In this document: piece by piece, positions 52,439 to 60,381 of the stretch
Layout of the letters: each line of letters starts with the position of its first letter
Position numbering within the stretch: position 1 is the first letter of the stretch
NCBI GenBank assembly: GCA_035513575.1
Contig: DATKBW010000134.1
Span: forward strand, 62,001 to 126,000
Reading direction: 5' to 3'
DNA length: 64,000 bases
Origin: JAHWKI01 sp035513575
Lineage (GTDB): Bacteria; Gemmatimonadota; Gemmatimonadetes; Longimicrobiales; RSA9
Made by a program: the position numbers and the translations under genes
Notes under the pieces: generated by a model
The model's database searches: none
What the model was told of the DNA's origin: nothing
What the model saw: the letters and a program-made list of their open reading frames with translations, nothing else

Positions 52439-52468
52439 AGTTTGCGCCCCTCCGCCCCGGGATGTCAA
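52439..52468 (-). promoter_or_regulatory. Candidate promoter of the outer-membrane protein gene
   Basis: Minus strand TTGACA (52468-52463, perfect -35), an 18-bp spacer and CAAACT (52444-52439). The leader to the ATG at 52357 would be about 75 bases. The -10 is unusual, but it fits the yAnAnT shape seen at 9139-9144 and 54835-54840 with the same spacer length. Confidence 0.5.
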
Positions 52469-52486
52469 GGAGAACGTCGGCCCCGA

Positions 52487-53089
52487 TCACCCCTCCCGGT
52501 CCCCTCCGCCGAACTCCACCCGGGGGGCCGTGCGGGCGCTTTCCGGGGCCTCGAACGGCTCTCTCCGCTCCGCCCCGATGACCCGGGCCGTGAGCGTCTG
52601 GGGGAAGCGCCGGATGTACGTGTTGTACGCCTGCACGGTGTCGTTGTAGTCCCGGCGGGCCACGCTGATCCGGTTCTCCGTCTCGGTGAGCTCGTCCTGC
52701 AGCGCGATGAAGCTCCGGTTGGCCGTCAGCGTGGGGTATGCCTCCACGGCAACATTCAGGAACAGCCGGAGGTTCTCGCCGACGGCGGAGCTGGCGGCCG
52801 CCAGCTCGCCCGCACCGGCGTCGCCCTGCACCGCCCGCTCGAGCTGCTCGCGGGCCTGCGTGAGCCCGGAGCGGGCCGCGGCCACCTCGGTGAACGTTTC
52901 CTCCTCGAAGCGCGCCGCTTCCTCCACGGTGGCGACGAGGTTGGGGATGAGGTCGTTGCGCCGCATCAGCTCGGCCTCGATGTCGGCCTCGCGGGCCTCC
53001 ACGCTCTCGTCCAGCTCCTGGATGCGGTTGTAGCCGCAGCCGCTCAGCGGCAGCGCCAGCAGCAGCACCAGCATGGTCATGCGCTTCAT
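52487..53089 (-). CDS. lemA: LemA family lipoprotein
   Basis: A 200-residue protein with a lipobox (LPLSGC, Cys18) and the LemA four-helix body: YNRIQELDESVEAREADIEAELMRRNDLIPNLVATVEEAARFEEETFTEVAAAR and NVAVEAYPTLTANRSFIALQDELTETENRISVARRDYNDTVQAYNTYIRRFP. LemA proteins are membrane-anchored and commonly sit beside TPM-domain genes, as here, but their job is not settled. Its start overlaps the stop of the nucleotidyltransferase gene by 4 bp. Confidence 0.92.
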   Translation of the reverse strand: MKRMTMLVLLLALPLSGCGYNRIQELDESVEAREADIEAELMRRNDLIPNLVATVEEAARFEEETFTEVAAARSGLTQAREQLERAVQGDAGAGELAAASSAVGENLRLFLNVAVEAYPTLTANRSFIALQDELTETENRISVARRDYNDTVQAYNTYIRRFPQTLTARVIGAERREPFEAPESARTAPRVEFGGGDREG

Positions 53090-53814
53090 CGATCCTCTCC
53101 CGACAGGGTGTCAACGTACCGGACCGTGTCCTCGAGCACCGCGTGGACCGCCCGGACGAGCGGATCGTCGATGTCCGGACTCGGTACCTCGCGGCGGCTC
53201 CGTCGCTCCCAGAGCTCCTCCAGCGGCCGGAGCTCGGCGCCCAGCAGGGTCGCCGCCTCCCGCAGCACCGCGGGGGTGGTTCCCGGGACGGCCTTCCCCG
53301 CCAGCCGCAGCGCCACGCGCAGATACGTGGCGACGGAGGGGAGCGCGGTGAGGAGAAGCCGCCCCAGGTCCTCGGGGCGATCGGCGGCGACGAGCATCCC
53401 CTCCCGGAGGTGAACCAGCTTGCCCCGGAGCTCCCGTTCGGCCTGGAGGCGGAGCTCCTCGGGCTGAACCACGGCATCGGCCAGGGGGTCGTCGCCGTGG
53501 AGGATCACCCGCGCCTCGAGCATGTCGGATGTCTCGATGGCGAAGGCATCCAGGGACGCCTGCCACTCGTCCCAGCCGAACAGCAGCGGGAGCGCGCGCT
53601 CGCGCTCGAGCCATTCCCGGGCGAGGGGAGCCAGCCTGCGCAGGAGCGACGCGTCCGCCGCGTCCACCAGGACCAGCAGGTTGACATCGCTCACGCCGTC
53701 CACCGCCTCCTGTCTGGCGACGGAGCCGTGGAGCACCACCGCCCGCAACCGCTCCCCCAGCGCCTCCCGCAGCCGCCGCGTGAACTCCCCCGCTTCACCC
53801 CGCAGATCCGCCAT
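53086..53814 (-). CDS. Nucleotidyltransferase-fold protein
   Basis: A 242-residue protein with an N-terminal minimal nucleotidyltransferase motif: Gly30-Ser31 in VVLHGSVARQE and then SDVNLLVLVD, so the second acid of the usual DxD is Asn45 while Asp43 remains. The remaining ~150 residues are helical (DAVVQPEELRLQAERELRGKLVHLREGML). Some families with SDxNLLV exist, so activity is uncertain rather than excluded. It is embedded between the TPM gene (1-bp overlap) and lemA (4-bp overlap), which suggests a shared role. Confidence 0.75.
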   Translation of the reverse strand: MADLRGEAGEFTRRLREALGERLRAVVLHGSVARQEAVDGVSDVNLLVLVDAADASLLRRLAPLAREWLERERALPLLFGWDEWQASLDAFAIETSDMLEARVILHGDDPLADAVVQPEELRLQAERELRGKLVHLREGMLVAADRPEDLGRLLLTALPSVATYLRVALRLAGKAVPGTTPAVLREAATLLGAELRPLEELWERRSRREVPSPDIDDPLVRAVHAVLEDTVRYVDTLSGEDR

Positions 53815-54662
53815 TACCAGCTCCCTCCTGCGCCGCCGCCGCCGAATCCGCCGCCGCCCCCGAACCCGCCGAAACCGCCCCCACCGCCGAACCCGCCCCA
53901 CCCACCCCCGCCGAAGCCCCCGAACCCGCCCCGGTGCCGGCGCCCCCCGCCCATGGGAATCGGCAGGAAGATCGGGAACGCCCTCCGGCGCCGGCGCCGC
54001 CCGAAGAGGCTGAAGAGGATGACGAACAGGACCAGCCACACGACCCACGACCCGCGCCCTTCCTCCCGCTCCCCGGCTTCCGGCAGCGTGACGTCGCCGG
54101 TCAGCTCGAAGCCGAAATTCTCGGCGTACTCCATCGCCAACGCCGCGACGCCCGCCGTGATCCCCGTCCCGTAGTCCCCCGCGGTGAAGGCGGGGATCAT
54201 GTACGCGTCCCGGATCCGGCCGGCCTCCGCCGCGGTGATGAACGTGTTGGTGTTCTCGCCCAGCTCGATCTTCAGCTCGCCCCGACCCGTCCCGGACGTC
54301 TCCTTCGGCACCACCAGGATCACCGTGCCGGTATTCCGCCCGCGGTCCCCCGCCTCGCCGGCCGCGCCGATGCGCCACTCCCGCCCGATCTGGAGCGCCA
54401 CCTCGTCCGGCGTCCGTCCCTCCAGCGAGCGGAGCGTCACCACCACGATCTCGCCCCCCGAGCGCGCCCGCACTTCGTCGATGATCCGCTGGATCCGCGC
54501 TTCGGCCTCCACGGGGATCACGTCGGCGAAGTCGTTGATGTAGCCCACCGGCTCCGGCAACGTGGCCTGGGCCGCCGCGCCGGACGCCGAAACCAGGAGG
54601 ATGGGAAGCAGAGGTCGTTTCAAAATTCCGCTGGCACCGTTGCGATTTCCGGCTCCGGGCAC
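53814..54662 (-). CDS. TPM-domain (YgcG-like) membrane protein
   Basis: A 282-residue protein with a signal peptide ending SGAAAQA, a TPM/Repair_PSII domain at ~38-180 (GYINDFADVIPVEAEARIQRIIDEVRARSGGEIVVVTLRSLEGRTPDEVALQIGREW), one membrane helix (SWVVWLVLFVILFSLFG) and a long Gly-rich, Phe/Trp-spaced tail. The family is known as YgcG and often pairs with LemA. GTG 54662 gives a 13-residue longer N-terminus than TTG 54623 (MKRPLLPIL), which would make a neater signal peptide; neither has a strong ribosome site. Confidence 0.85.
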   Translation of the reverse strand: MPGAGNRNGASGILKRPLLPILLVSASGAAAQATLPEPVGYINDFADVIPVEAEARIQRIIDEVRARSGGEIVVVTLRSLEGRTPDEVALQIGREWRIGAAGEAGDRGRNTGTVILVVPKETSGTGRGELKIELGENTNTFITAAEAGRIRDAYMIPAFTAGDYGTGITAGVAALAMEYAENFGFELTGDVTLPEAGEREEGRGSWVVWLVLFVILFSLFGRRRRRRAFPIFLPIPMGGGRRHRGGFGGFGGGGWGGFGGGGGFGGFGGGGGFGGGGAGGSW

Positions 54663-54702
54663 CGGGTCCCGGGAATCTAGGGCCCGCCGATGCCCGGACG
54701 CG

Positions 54703-54739
54703 AATCGGCCGCCCGCCCCGAGGGGGTTGGCGGCCGATT
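54703..54739 (-). terminator. Hairpin downstream of tRNA-Arg
   Basis: Perfect 11-bp inverted repeat (AATCGGCCGCC at 54703-54713 and GGCGGCCGATT at 54729-54739) with a 15-base loop, starting 7 bp after the tRNA 3' end on the minus strand. No T-run follows, so it may be a processing or rho-assisted end, or a weak terminator. Confidence 0.45.
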
Positions 54740-54746
54740 GGTGCAG

Positions 54747-54820
54747 CGGGCCCGGCAGGACTCGAACCTGCGACCCTCGGTTTAGGAAACCGATGCTCTA
54801 TCCACCTGAGCTACGGGCCC
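54747..54820 (-). tRNA. tRNA-Arg (anticodon CCT)
   Basis: Minus-strand cloverleaf of 74 bases: acceptor GGGCCCG pairing with CGGGCCC, D-arm GCTCAGGTGGATAGAGC, anticodon stem TCGGT/ACCGA with loop TTCCTAA (anticodon CCT, reading AGG), and T-arm with GTTCGAGTC. The 3' CCA is not encoded. AGG is a rare codon in such GC-rich genomes. A promoter lies just upstream (54835-54864). Confidence 0.95.
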
Positions 54821-54834
54821 TCGATACCGATGGG

Positions 54835-54864
54835 AGTTTACCCCGGGCTGCGCCGGAGGGTCAA
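54835..54864 (-). promoter_or_regulatory. Promoter of tRNA-Arg
   Basis: Minus strand TTGACC (54864-54859), 18-bp spacer, TAAACT (54840-54835). The tRNA 5' end lies about 15 bases downstream of the -10, a normal distance. The hexamers match 5/6 and 4/6. Confidence 0.65.
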
Positions 54865-54929
54865 CACCGGCCGGTGCGTGTGTGGCGTATGTCCTCATCC
54901 CCCCTGGATCGACCCCTGCCAGGGATCGA

Positions 54930-55391
54930 TCACTCCGGGGCGACGATCCAGTAGCGGCCCGGGCAGTGGGACTCCGCGAGGTCGCGGTCGGCCTGCGTGA
55001 AGCCCAGCCCGTCGTGGAGGGACTCCACCTCTCCGCCGGGCAGGCGGAAGGTCTCGCCGACGCGCCCGACGAGGTCGCCCGAGGCATCGAGGATCCGGAT
55101 CGTGCCGCCCACTTGCTCGAAGCTGTGGCCATGCGGCCACACGACCGTGTGGAGGTCGGCCGAAACCAGCCGCAGACAGCCGTTCTCGTCGGCCGTGACC
55201 GGCCCCTCGAAGAGCGCGTCCATGCTCGCGTCAGGGGTGAAGGTCATCGTCAGGAAGACGACGCCGGCCCCGATCCGGGCCTCGATGTTGTCCGCGGCGA
55301 CCGTGTCCTGCGGCGCGATGCCCGTGACCGACGAGCACGCGCCGGCCGCGAGGGCGCCGAGCGCGAGGAGGACCGGCGTCCTCCCTCCCAT
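54930..55391 (-). CDS. Hypothetical lipoprotein
   Basis: A 153-residue protein with a lipobox (ALAAGAC) after ATG 55391. The rest (ARIGAGVVFLTMTFTPDASMDALFEGPVTADENGCLRLVSADLHTVVWPHGHSFEQVGGTIRILDASGD) is beta-rich, with two further cysteines (ENGC and SHCPG) that could pair. No family recognised. A GAGG lies upstream of the start. It is a single gene between the tRNA promoter and the acidic protein gene. Confidence 0.7.
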   Translation of the reverse strand: MGGRTPVLLALGALAAGACSSVTGIAPQDTVAADNIEARIGAGVVFLTMTFTPDASMDALFEGPVTADENGCLRLVSADLHTVVWPHGHSFEQVGGTIRILDASGDLVGRVGETFRLPGGEVESLHDGLGFTQADRDLAESHCPGRYWIVAPE

Positions 55392-55504
55392 CACCGTGTA
55401 CCTCAATGGAACCCCCCTGTGGAAACGAGTACGATCTGCTCGAGGGGAAGACGCAGGACGGGTCACGGTTCTGTCGCGGCGCCGGGTCGGTCGCCGCTGC
55501 CGGG

Positions 55505-56164
55505 TCACTCCTCCATGCGGGCGCGGTAGCCCGCGAGCACGCCCGCCAGCAGGGAGGTGAGTCGATCCCGGGAGTCCATCTCACGCTCCACGCCGGCCGG
55601 CCCCTCACGCCGCAGGACGTGGGCGAGATGCTCCAGCCGCTCGGCGAGCGCCTCCGCCTCCGGGGTCCTCCGGTGCGGCGGTCCCGCCCGGGCGCCCGCC
55701 CCCTCCGCCTCCAGGGCTACTTCCCGGGGCTCGTAGGCTCTCCCCTCGATGTCGAACGCGGCGAAGGGGAACTCGTCCTCGTCCGCTGTCGCGGCCGCGT
55801 GCTCCGGCTCGAGCTCGCCCCCTCCCGGAAGCGCTGCGTCGTCCCACGGGTAGTCGCGGGAGGCTCCCGGCTCGCTGGCGGGGCCGACCGGCTCCGGCTC
55901 GACGGTCCGGGAGGCGGCCTCCGGCTCGAGGTCGGCCAGGTCGACCGACCCGCCCCATGGATCTCCCGCGTCGGGCTCGGGCGGCGCCGGGGCGGCATCC
56001 GCCGGCGCGCCCCCCTCGGGGGTCCGGGCGGCGGACCGGCCCGCGCCGGGGACGTAGGGCGGGAGGATGAGGTCCTCTTCGTCCGCGGCTTCCTCGGCCC
56101 AGCGGGTCCTGGCGGGCGGGGTGGGCGTGTCACCGCCGCCCGCGCCGTGGCCTTCCAGCGTCAT
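55505..56164 (-). CDS. Hypothetical acidic, proline-rich protein
   Basis: A 219-residue cytoplasmic protein with no recognised family. Residues ~1-150 are low-complexity, rich in Glu, Asp, Pro and Ala and probably disordered; the last ~65 residues (EAEALAERLEHLAHVLRREGPAGVEREMDSRDRLTSLLAGVLAGYRARMEE) form a likely helical hairpin. ATG 56164 has a GGAG at the right distance and is preferred over a TTG at 56191. The low-complexity part makes coding status less certain, but the helical end is typical coding sequence. Confidence 0.6.
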   Translation of the reverse strand: MTLEGHGAGGGDTPTPPARTRWAEEAADEEDLILPPYVPGAGRSAARTPEGGAPADAAPAPPEPDAGDPWGGSVDLADLEPEAASRTVEPEPVGPASEPGASRDYPWDDAALPGGGELEPEHAAATADEDEFPFAAFDIEGRAYEPREVALEAEGAGARAGPPHRRTPEAEALAERLEHLAHVLRREGPAGVEREMDSRDRLTSLLAGVLAGYRARMEE

Positions 56165-56248
56165 CGCCGACTCCTGGTTGGGAGGCTCCAAGGGGAGGCA
56201 CGGCAGGAAGATAGGACGTTTTCGGCGTCCACGCCACCGAACCGACGG

Positions 56249-56953
56249 TCAGCCGAGGACGACCTTGATCACGACGAAGCCGCCGACCAGGAGGATCAGG
56301 AACAGCCACGCCAGGCGATCGAAGTGCCTGTCGATGAACCCCTGGATCGGCGGGCCGTACAGGTAGATGAGCCCGGCGACGATGAAGAACCGCGCCGCGC
56401 GGCTGATCCCGCCCGCCAGGAGGAAGATCGGGAAGGAGATCGCGAAGGCCCCCGCCGACAGCGTGAACACCTTGAACGGGATGGGGGTGAACCCGGCGGC
56501 GAAGATGGCCCAGAAGTCGTACGTGTCGTAGAGCACCCGCACGCGCTCGAAGGACGCGGGCGAGACGCCGGGCACGTACGAGAAGAAGAACTGGTCCACG
56601 GCGGACCACAGCCCCCAGCCGATGGCGTACCCGGCGATTGCGCCGAGGACGGAGCCGGCCGTGCAGATCGCCGCGAACCGGAGGGCCCTCCGGGGAGAGC
56701 CCAGGGCCAGGGCGATGAGCAGCGGGTCCGGCGGGATCGGGAAGAAGGAGGACTCCGCGAAGGAAAAGCCGAAGAGCGCCCACCCGCCGTGCGGCCTGTC
56801 CGCGTAGGACAGGACCCAGTCGTACATGCGACGGATCCAGCCGACCTTCGCCGCCACACCCGGGGTCGCCGGGCCGGGAACGTCCTCCCCGTGCATCCCC
56901 TCCCCCTCCCCCTCCTCTTCCTCCTCCCGCCCGCGCGCGGTGCTCTCGTTCAT
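56249..56953 (-). CDS. VTT/DedA-like (YqaA family) membrane protein
   Basis: A 234-residue inner-membrane protein with an acidic cytoplasmic N-terminus (EEEEEGEGEG), then helices containing FGFSFAESSFFPIPPDPLLIALALG and FWAIFAAGFTPIPFKVFTLSAGAF. The SSFFPIPPD and GFTPIPFK motifs are those of the YqaA/SNARE-associated VTT group, relatives of DedA. The substrate is unknown. ATG 56953 overlaps the pcm stop; it is the last gene of the merR-surE-pcm operon. Confidence 0.85.
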   Translation of the reverse strand: MNESTARGREEEEEGEGEGMHGEDVPGPATPGVAAKVGWIRRMYDWVLSYADRPHGGWALFGFSFAESSFFPIPPDPLLIALALGSPRRALRFAAICTAGSVLGAIAGYAIGWGLWSAVDQFFFSYVPGVSPASFERVRVLYDTYDFWAIFAAGFTPIPFKVFTLSAGAFAISFPIFLLAGGISRAARFFIVAGLIYLYGPPIQGFIDRHFDRLAWLFLILLVGGFVVIKVVLG

Positions 56954-57594
56954 TCGGGCCAACCGAACCTTCCAATCAGGGGGACGAAGACACACGCGGT
57001 CACCGTTTCACGCTCCGTGCCGCCGTCGGCGGCGCGCCGGACGAGCGTGAGCGTCTGGCTGTCGCGGTCCCCCAGAGGGATGAGCAGCCGCCCACCGGGC
57101 GCGAGCTGGTCCACCAGCGCCTGTGGCACATCCGGGGCCGCGGCGGCCACGAGGATGGCGTCGTAGGGCGCGAAGCGAGACCACCCGACGGTCCCATCGC
57201 CGGTCAGGAGCGCGACGTTCCGGTAGCCGAGGGCATCCAGGACCTGCCGCGCCCGCACCGCGAGCTCGGGGATCCGCTCCACCGAGTACACGTTCCCGGC
57301 GACGCGGGCGAGGAGCGCCGTCTGGTACCCGCTCCCCGTGCCGACTTCCAGGACGCGGTCCCCCGCCCCGATCCCCAGGACCTGCAGGTACAGGGCCTGG
57401 AGGGACGGCTGCGAGATGGTCTGTCCGAACCCGATGGGGAGCGCGTTGTCCTCGTACGCCCGCCGCACCACCGCGGGGGGGACGAACCGGTGCCGGGGCA
57501 CCTCGGCGACGGCCTGGAGCACCCGCGGGTCCGAGACGCCCACGTCGCGCACCGCATCCACGAGTCGCCGGCGCTTGCGGGCGTACGGATCCAT
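56950..57594 (-). CDS. pcm: Protein-L-isoaspartate O-methyltransferase
   Basis: Pcm methylates isoaspartyl residues in aged proteins to start their repair. The 214-residue protein has the class I SAM motif VLEVGTGSGYQTALLA, PRHRFVPPAV, the PIGFGQTISQP substrate loop and VAAAAPDVPQAL. The start ATG 57594 shares one base with the surE stop. surE-pcm linkage is known from E. coli and others and supports both calls. Confidence 0.95.
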   Translation of the reverse strand: MDPYARKRRRLVDAVRDVGVSDPRVLQAVAEVPRHRFVPPAVVRRAYEDNALPIGFGQTISQPSLQALYLQVLGIGAGDRVLEVGTGSGYQTALLARVAGNVYSVERIPELAVRARQVLDALGYRNVALLTGDGTVGWSRFAPYDAILVAAAAPDVPQALVDQLAPGGRLLIPLGDRDSQTLTLVRRAADGGTERETVTACVFVPLIGRFGWPE

Positions 57595-58340
57595 CAGCCG
57601 TCGAGATCCCAGCCGCGGATGTCCTGCAGGAGCTGATGGTTCGTCAGGTCCAGGTGCAGCGGAGTGACGGAGACGTATCCGTCCTGGATGGCCTGGAAGT
57701 CCGATTCCGCGCCGCCCCACCAGCGGCTCTCCCCTCCCCCGATCCAGAAGTATTCCCGGCCGTTCGGGTCCATGGCCCGCGTGAGCGACCCCTCATAGGC
57801 GCGGCGGCCGAGCCGCGTCACGCGGACGCCCCTGGCATCCGCGGGGGCGACGGGCGGAATGTTGATGTTGAGCAGCGTCTCCTCGGGGAACGAGCCGCGG
57901 CCCGTGATGCGGGCGAGGACCTTCATCAGGAACGGCTCCCAGGCCTCGATCGCTTCCGCGTCGCGTCCGGCGTAGGAGACGGCGACGCCCGGGATCCCCA
58001 GGAGGGTCGCCTCCATGGCCCCGGCGACGGTCCCGGAGTAGAGGACGTCATCCCCCAGGTTGGCGCCGTGGTTCACGCCCGAGAGGACGAAATCGGGGCG
58101 CCGCTCCAGGAGCTCGCCCACGGCCAGGATCACGCAGTCGGTGGGCGTGCCATCGACGACGGTGGCATCGCTCACCGCCCGGGCGCGGAGGGGGTGGTGG
58201 AGCGTGAGGGAGTGACTGGTCGCGCTCTGTTCCCGGTCGGGGGCCACCACGTGGACCTGGCCGAGCGACGCCGCGGCCCGGATCAGCGAGCGGATTCCCA
58301 GCGCCAGATAGCCGTCGTCGTTCGTGACCAGGATGTCCAT
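57594..58340 (-). CDS. surE: 5'/3'-nucleotidase SurE
   Basis: SurE is a metal-dependent nucleoside monophosphatase and exopolyphosphatase linked to stationary-phase survival. The 248-residue protein has NDDG at 7-10 (metal ligand Asp8-Asp9), PDREQSATSHSLTLHHPL and SGVNHGANLGDDVLYSGTVAGAMEA. It shares single bases with the merR-like gene upstream and pcm downstream. Confidence 0.95.
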   Translation of the reverse strand: MDILVTNDDGYLALGIRSLIRAAASLGQVHVVAPDREQSATSHSLTLHHPLRARAVSDATVVDGTPTDCVILAVGELLERRPDFVLSGVNHGANLGDDVLYSGTVAGAMEATLLGIPGVAVSYAGRDAEAIEAWEPFLMKVLARITGRGSFPEETLLNINIPPVAPADARGVRVTRLGRRAYEGSLTRAMDPNGREYFWIGGGESRWWGGAESDFQAIQDGYVSVTPLHLDLTNHQLLQDIRGWDLDG

Positions 58341-58705
58341 CAGCCCCCGGCGTCTCCCCGCAGGATCTGCAGGATCTCCCTGAGCTCGCGCCGGATGTCA
58401 TCGACGGTGGCGCGGTCCAGCATCGGTCGCATGGCTCCCTCCAGCTCCCCGCCCTTGCGCAGCTCGTCCACCTTCTGGCGCGCCCCCTCGATGGTGTACT
58501 TCTCGTCGTACAGGAGCCGCTTCACCAGGATGACCAGCCGGATCTCCTTCCGCTGGTAGACCCGGTTTCCCGCACGGTTCTTCGCTGGCTTGAGGGCCGG
58601 GAACTGGCTCTCCCAGTACCGCAGCACGTGGGGCTTCAGCCCCACCAGCTCGCAGACCTCGCCGATGGAGTAGTACTCCTTGCGGATGATCGGCCGCTCG
58701 GTCAT
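58340..58705 (-). CDS. MerR family transcriptional regulator
   Basis: A 121-residue protein with an N-terminal MerR winged helix (YYSIGEVCELVGLKPHVLRYWESQFPALKPAKNRAGNRVYQRKEI, ~11-55) and a C-terminal coiled-coil (VDELRKGGELEGAMRPMLDRATVDDIRRELREILQIL). No metal-binding cysteine cluster is present beyond one Cys in the HTH, so it is not a metal sensor of the MerR/CueR type; it belongs to the small RacA/MlrA-like group. It heads an operon with surE and pcm and may regulate it. Confidence 0.88.
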   Translation of the reverse strand: MTERPIIRKEYYSIGEVCELVGLKPHVLRYWESQFPALKPAKNRAGNRVYQRKEIRLVILVKRLLYDEKYTIEGARQKVDELRKGGELEGAMRPMLDRATVDDIRRELREILQILRGDAGG

Positions 58706-58771
58706 GGAGATCCGGAAGTCACGGAGAGGGGGCTCTTCACCACGGGCCCGCGCCGCGTACGTTCGCTCGCT

Positions 58772-59782
58772 TCACCGCCACAGCTCCGCCTTCGGCTCCC
58801 GCAGCATCAGGCTCCGCACCGCCTCGTCGGGCGGGCGTCCCTCGAAGAGCACGGCGTGCACCTCGGCGACGATGGGCATCTCGATCCCCTCGCGCTGCGC
58901 CAGGTCGTGGGCCGCCCGGCTGGTCTCCACCCCTTCCGCCACCATCCGCATCTCGCGGAGGACGTCGTCGAGCTTGCGGCCCTGGCCGAGGGCGTAGCCC
59001 ACGGACCGGTTCCGGCTCAGCTCCCCCGTACACGTCAGGATCAGGTCCCCCATCCCGGCGAGCCCCATGAACGTCAGCGGGTTGGCCCCGAGGGAGACGC
59101 CGAGGCGGCTCATCTCCGCGAGCCCGCGTGTGATCAGCGCCGCGCGGGTGTTGTGGCCGTACCCGAGTCCGGCGACCATCCCCGCGGCGAGAGCCATCAC
59201 GTTCTTGAGCGAGCCGCCCAGCTCCACGCCGATGACGTCGTGGCTCGTGTAGACCCGGAAGTAATCGGTCTGGAACAGCTCCTGGGCCTGCCGCGCCGCC
59301 GCCGTGTCCCGCGCCGCCACCGTGACCGCCGTGGGTTGCTCGCGGGCCACCTCGGTGGCGAAGCTCGGCCCCGAAAGGAAGCACGTGGACCGGTGCGTGC
59401 CCTCGGGAAGCACGTCCTCCAGCACCTCCGCCATGGTCTCGAGCGTCGCGGTCTCGATCCCCTTGGACGCGCTCACCACGAGGGCGTTCCTGGACATCAC
59501 CCGCGCGGCCCGGCGCATGACCTGGCGCACGTGCTGCGACGGGCTCACGGACACCAGCACGTCCGCTCCCTCCACGGCCTCCTCCAGCGACGCGGTGGCG
59601 CGCAGCCGATCATCCAGGGGCACATCCGGGAGGTACACCGGGTTCGTGCGCGTCCGGGTGATGGCCTCCACCACGTCCTCCTCGAACGACCACAGGACGA
59701 CCGGGTGTCCCTTCTTCGCCAGCAGGTTCGCCAGCGTCGTCCCCCAGCTCCCCGCCCCGGCCACGGCTACCCGCTCGCTCAC
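58772..59782 (-). CDS. gpsA: Glycerol-3-phosphate dehydrogenase [NAD(P)+]
   Basis: GpsA reduces dihydroxyacetone phosphate to glycerol 3-phosphate, the backbone substrate of PlsY. The 336-residue protein has AVAGAGSWGTTLANLLAKKGH (NAD(P)-binding GxGxxG, 6-26), SPSQHVR, VSASKGIE, GPSFATEV, and the catalytic Lys region GGSLKNVMALAAGMVAGLGYGHNTRAAL. GTG 59782 overlaps the plsY stop by 4 bp. It is the last gene of the DUF512-der-plsY-gpsA operon. Confidence 0.95.
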   Translation of the reverse strand: MSERVAVAGAGSWGTTLANLLAKKGHPVVLWSFEEDVVEAITRTRTNPVYLPDVPLDDRLRATASLEEAVEGADVLVSVSPSQHVRQVMRRAARVMSRNALVVSASKGIETATLETMAEVLEDVLPEGTHRSTCFLSGPSFATEVAREQPTAVTVAARDTAAARQAQELFQTDYFRVYTSHDVIGVELGGSLKNVMALAAGMVAGLGYGHNTRAALITRGLAEMSRLGVSLGANPLTFMGLAGMGDLILTCTGELSRNRSVGYALGQGRKLDDVLREMRMVAEGVETSRAAHDLAQREGIEMPIVAEVHAVLFEGRPPDEAVRSLMLREPKAELWR

Positions 59783-60381
59783 CCGGCCTCCTTGCGTTTC
59801 GCGAAGCGCGCTTCCTCGCCGCGCGCGAGCCGCCGGATGTTCGCCCGGTGGGCGTAGATCACGAAGGCCGCGAGCGCCACCGAGAGAACGAGCTCGAACG
59901 GCGGCTCGTTGGTCACGAACACCGCCACCGGCAGGACGAGGGCGGCGAGGATCGAGGCGAGGGACACGATCCGCGTGAGCGTCACGGTCACGCCCCAGAC
60001 GATGAAGCCGATGAGCACCGCCCACGGCGCGAGAGCGAGGAACACGCCGGCGCTGGTGGCCACGCCCTTCCCTCCCCTGAAGCCGACGTAAATGGAGAAG
60101 ACGTGCCCCACGATGGCCGCGGCGCCGTAGGCCAGCGCCCACTCGGCGGCGGGCGCGCCATCCCAGAGCGGGAACAGGGCGGTGGGCACCCACCCTTTCG
60201 CCACGTCCACCAGCATGACGGGGAGGGCCGCCTTCCAGCCCAGCACCCGGAACGCGTTGGTCGCCCCCAGGTTGCCGCTGCCGTGCTCCCGCAGGTCGAT
60301 CCGCCGCACCAGCCGTCCCATCACGTAGCTCGTGGGCGTGGCGCCGACGAGGTAGGCCACCAGGAGTAGCAGCCAGCTCAC
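59779..60381 (-). CDS. plsY: Glycerol-3-phosphate acyltransferase PlsY
   Basis: PlsY acylates glycerol 3-phosphate with the acyl-phosphate made by PlsX. The 200-residue protein has five or so helices and the signature motifs: GSGNLGATNAFRVLG (motif 1), GHVFSIYVGFRGGKGVATSAG (motif 2) and a third around NIRRLARGEE. GTG 60381 overlaps the der stop by 4 bp. der-plsY-gpsA is a conserved order in several phyla. Confidence 0.94.
   Translation of the reverse strand: MSWLLLLVAYLVGATPTSYVMGRLVRRIDLREHGSGNLGATNAFRVLGWKAALPVMLVDVAKGWVPTALFPLWDGAPAAEWALAYGAAAIVGHVFSIYVGFRGGKGVATSAGVFLALAPWAVLIGFIVWGVTVTLTRIVSLASILAALVLPVAVFVTNEPPFELVLSVALAAFVIYAHRANIRRLARGEEARFAKRKEAG

Noticed and set aside
53086..53120. 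TTGACA on the minus strand just before lemA as a promoter
   Set aside because: A -10 at normal spacing would fall on the lemA start codon, and the bases encode the conserved-looking end of the upstream gene.
54703..54739. 11-bp inverted repeat next to the tRNA as an integration (att) site
   Set aside because: No duplicated tRNA 3' end or integrase is nearby; it lies where a transcript-end hairpin is expected.
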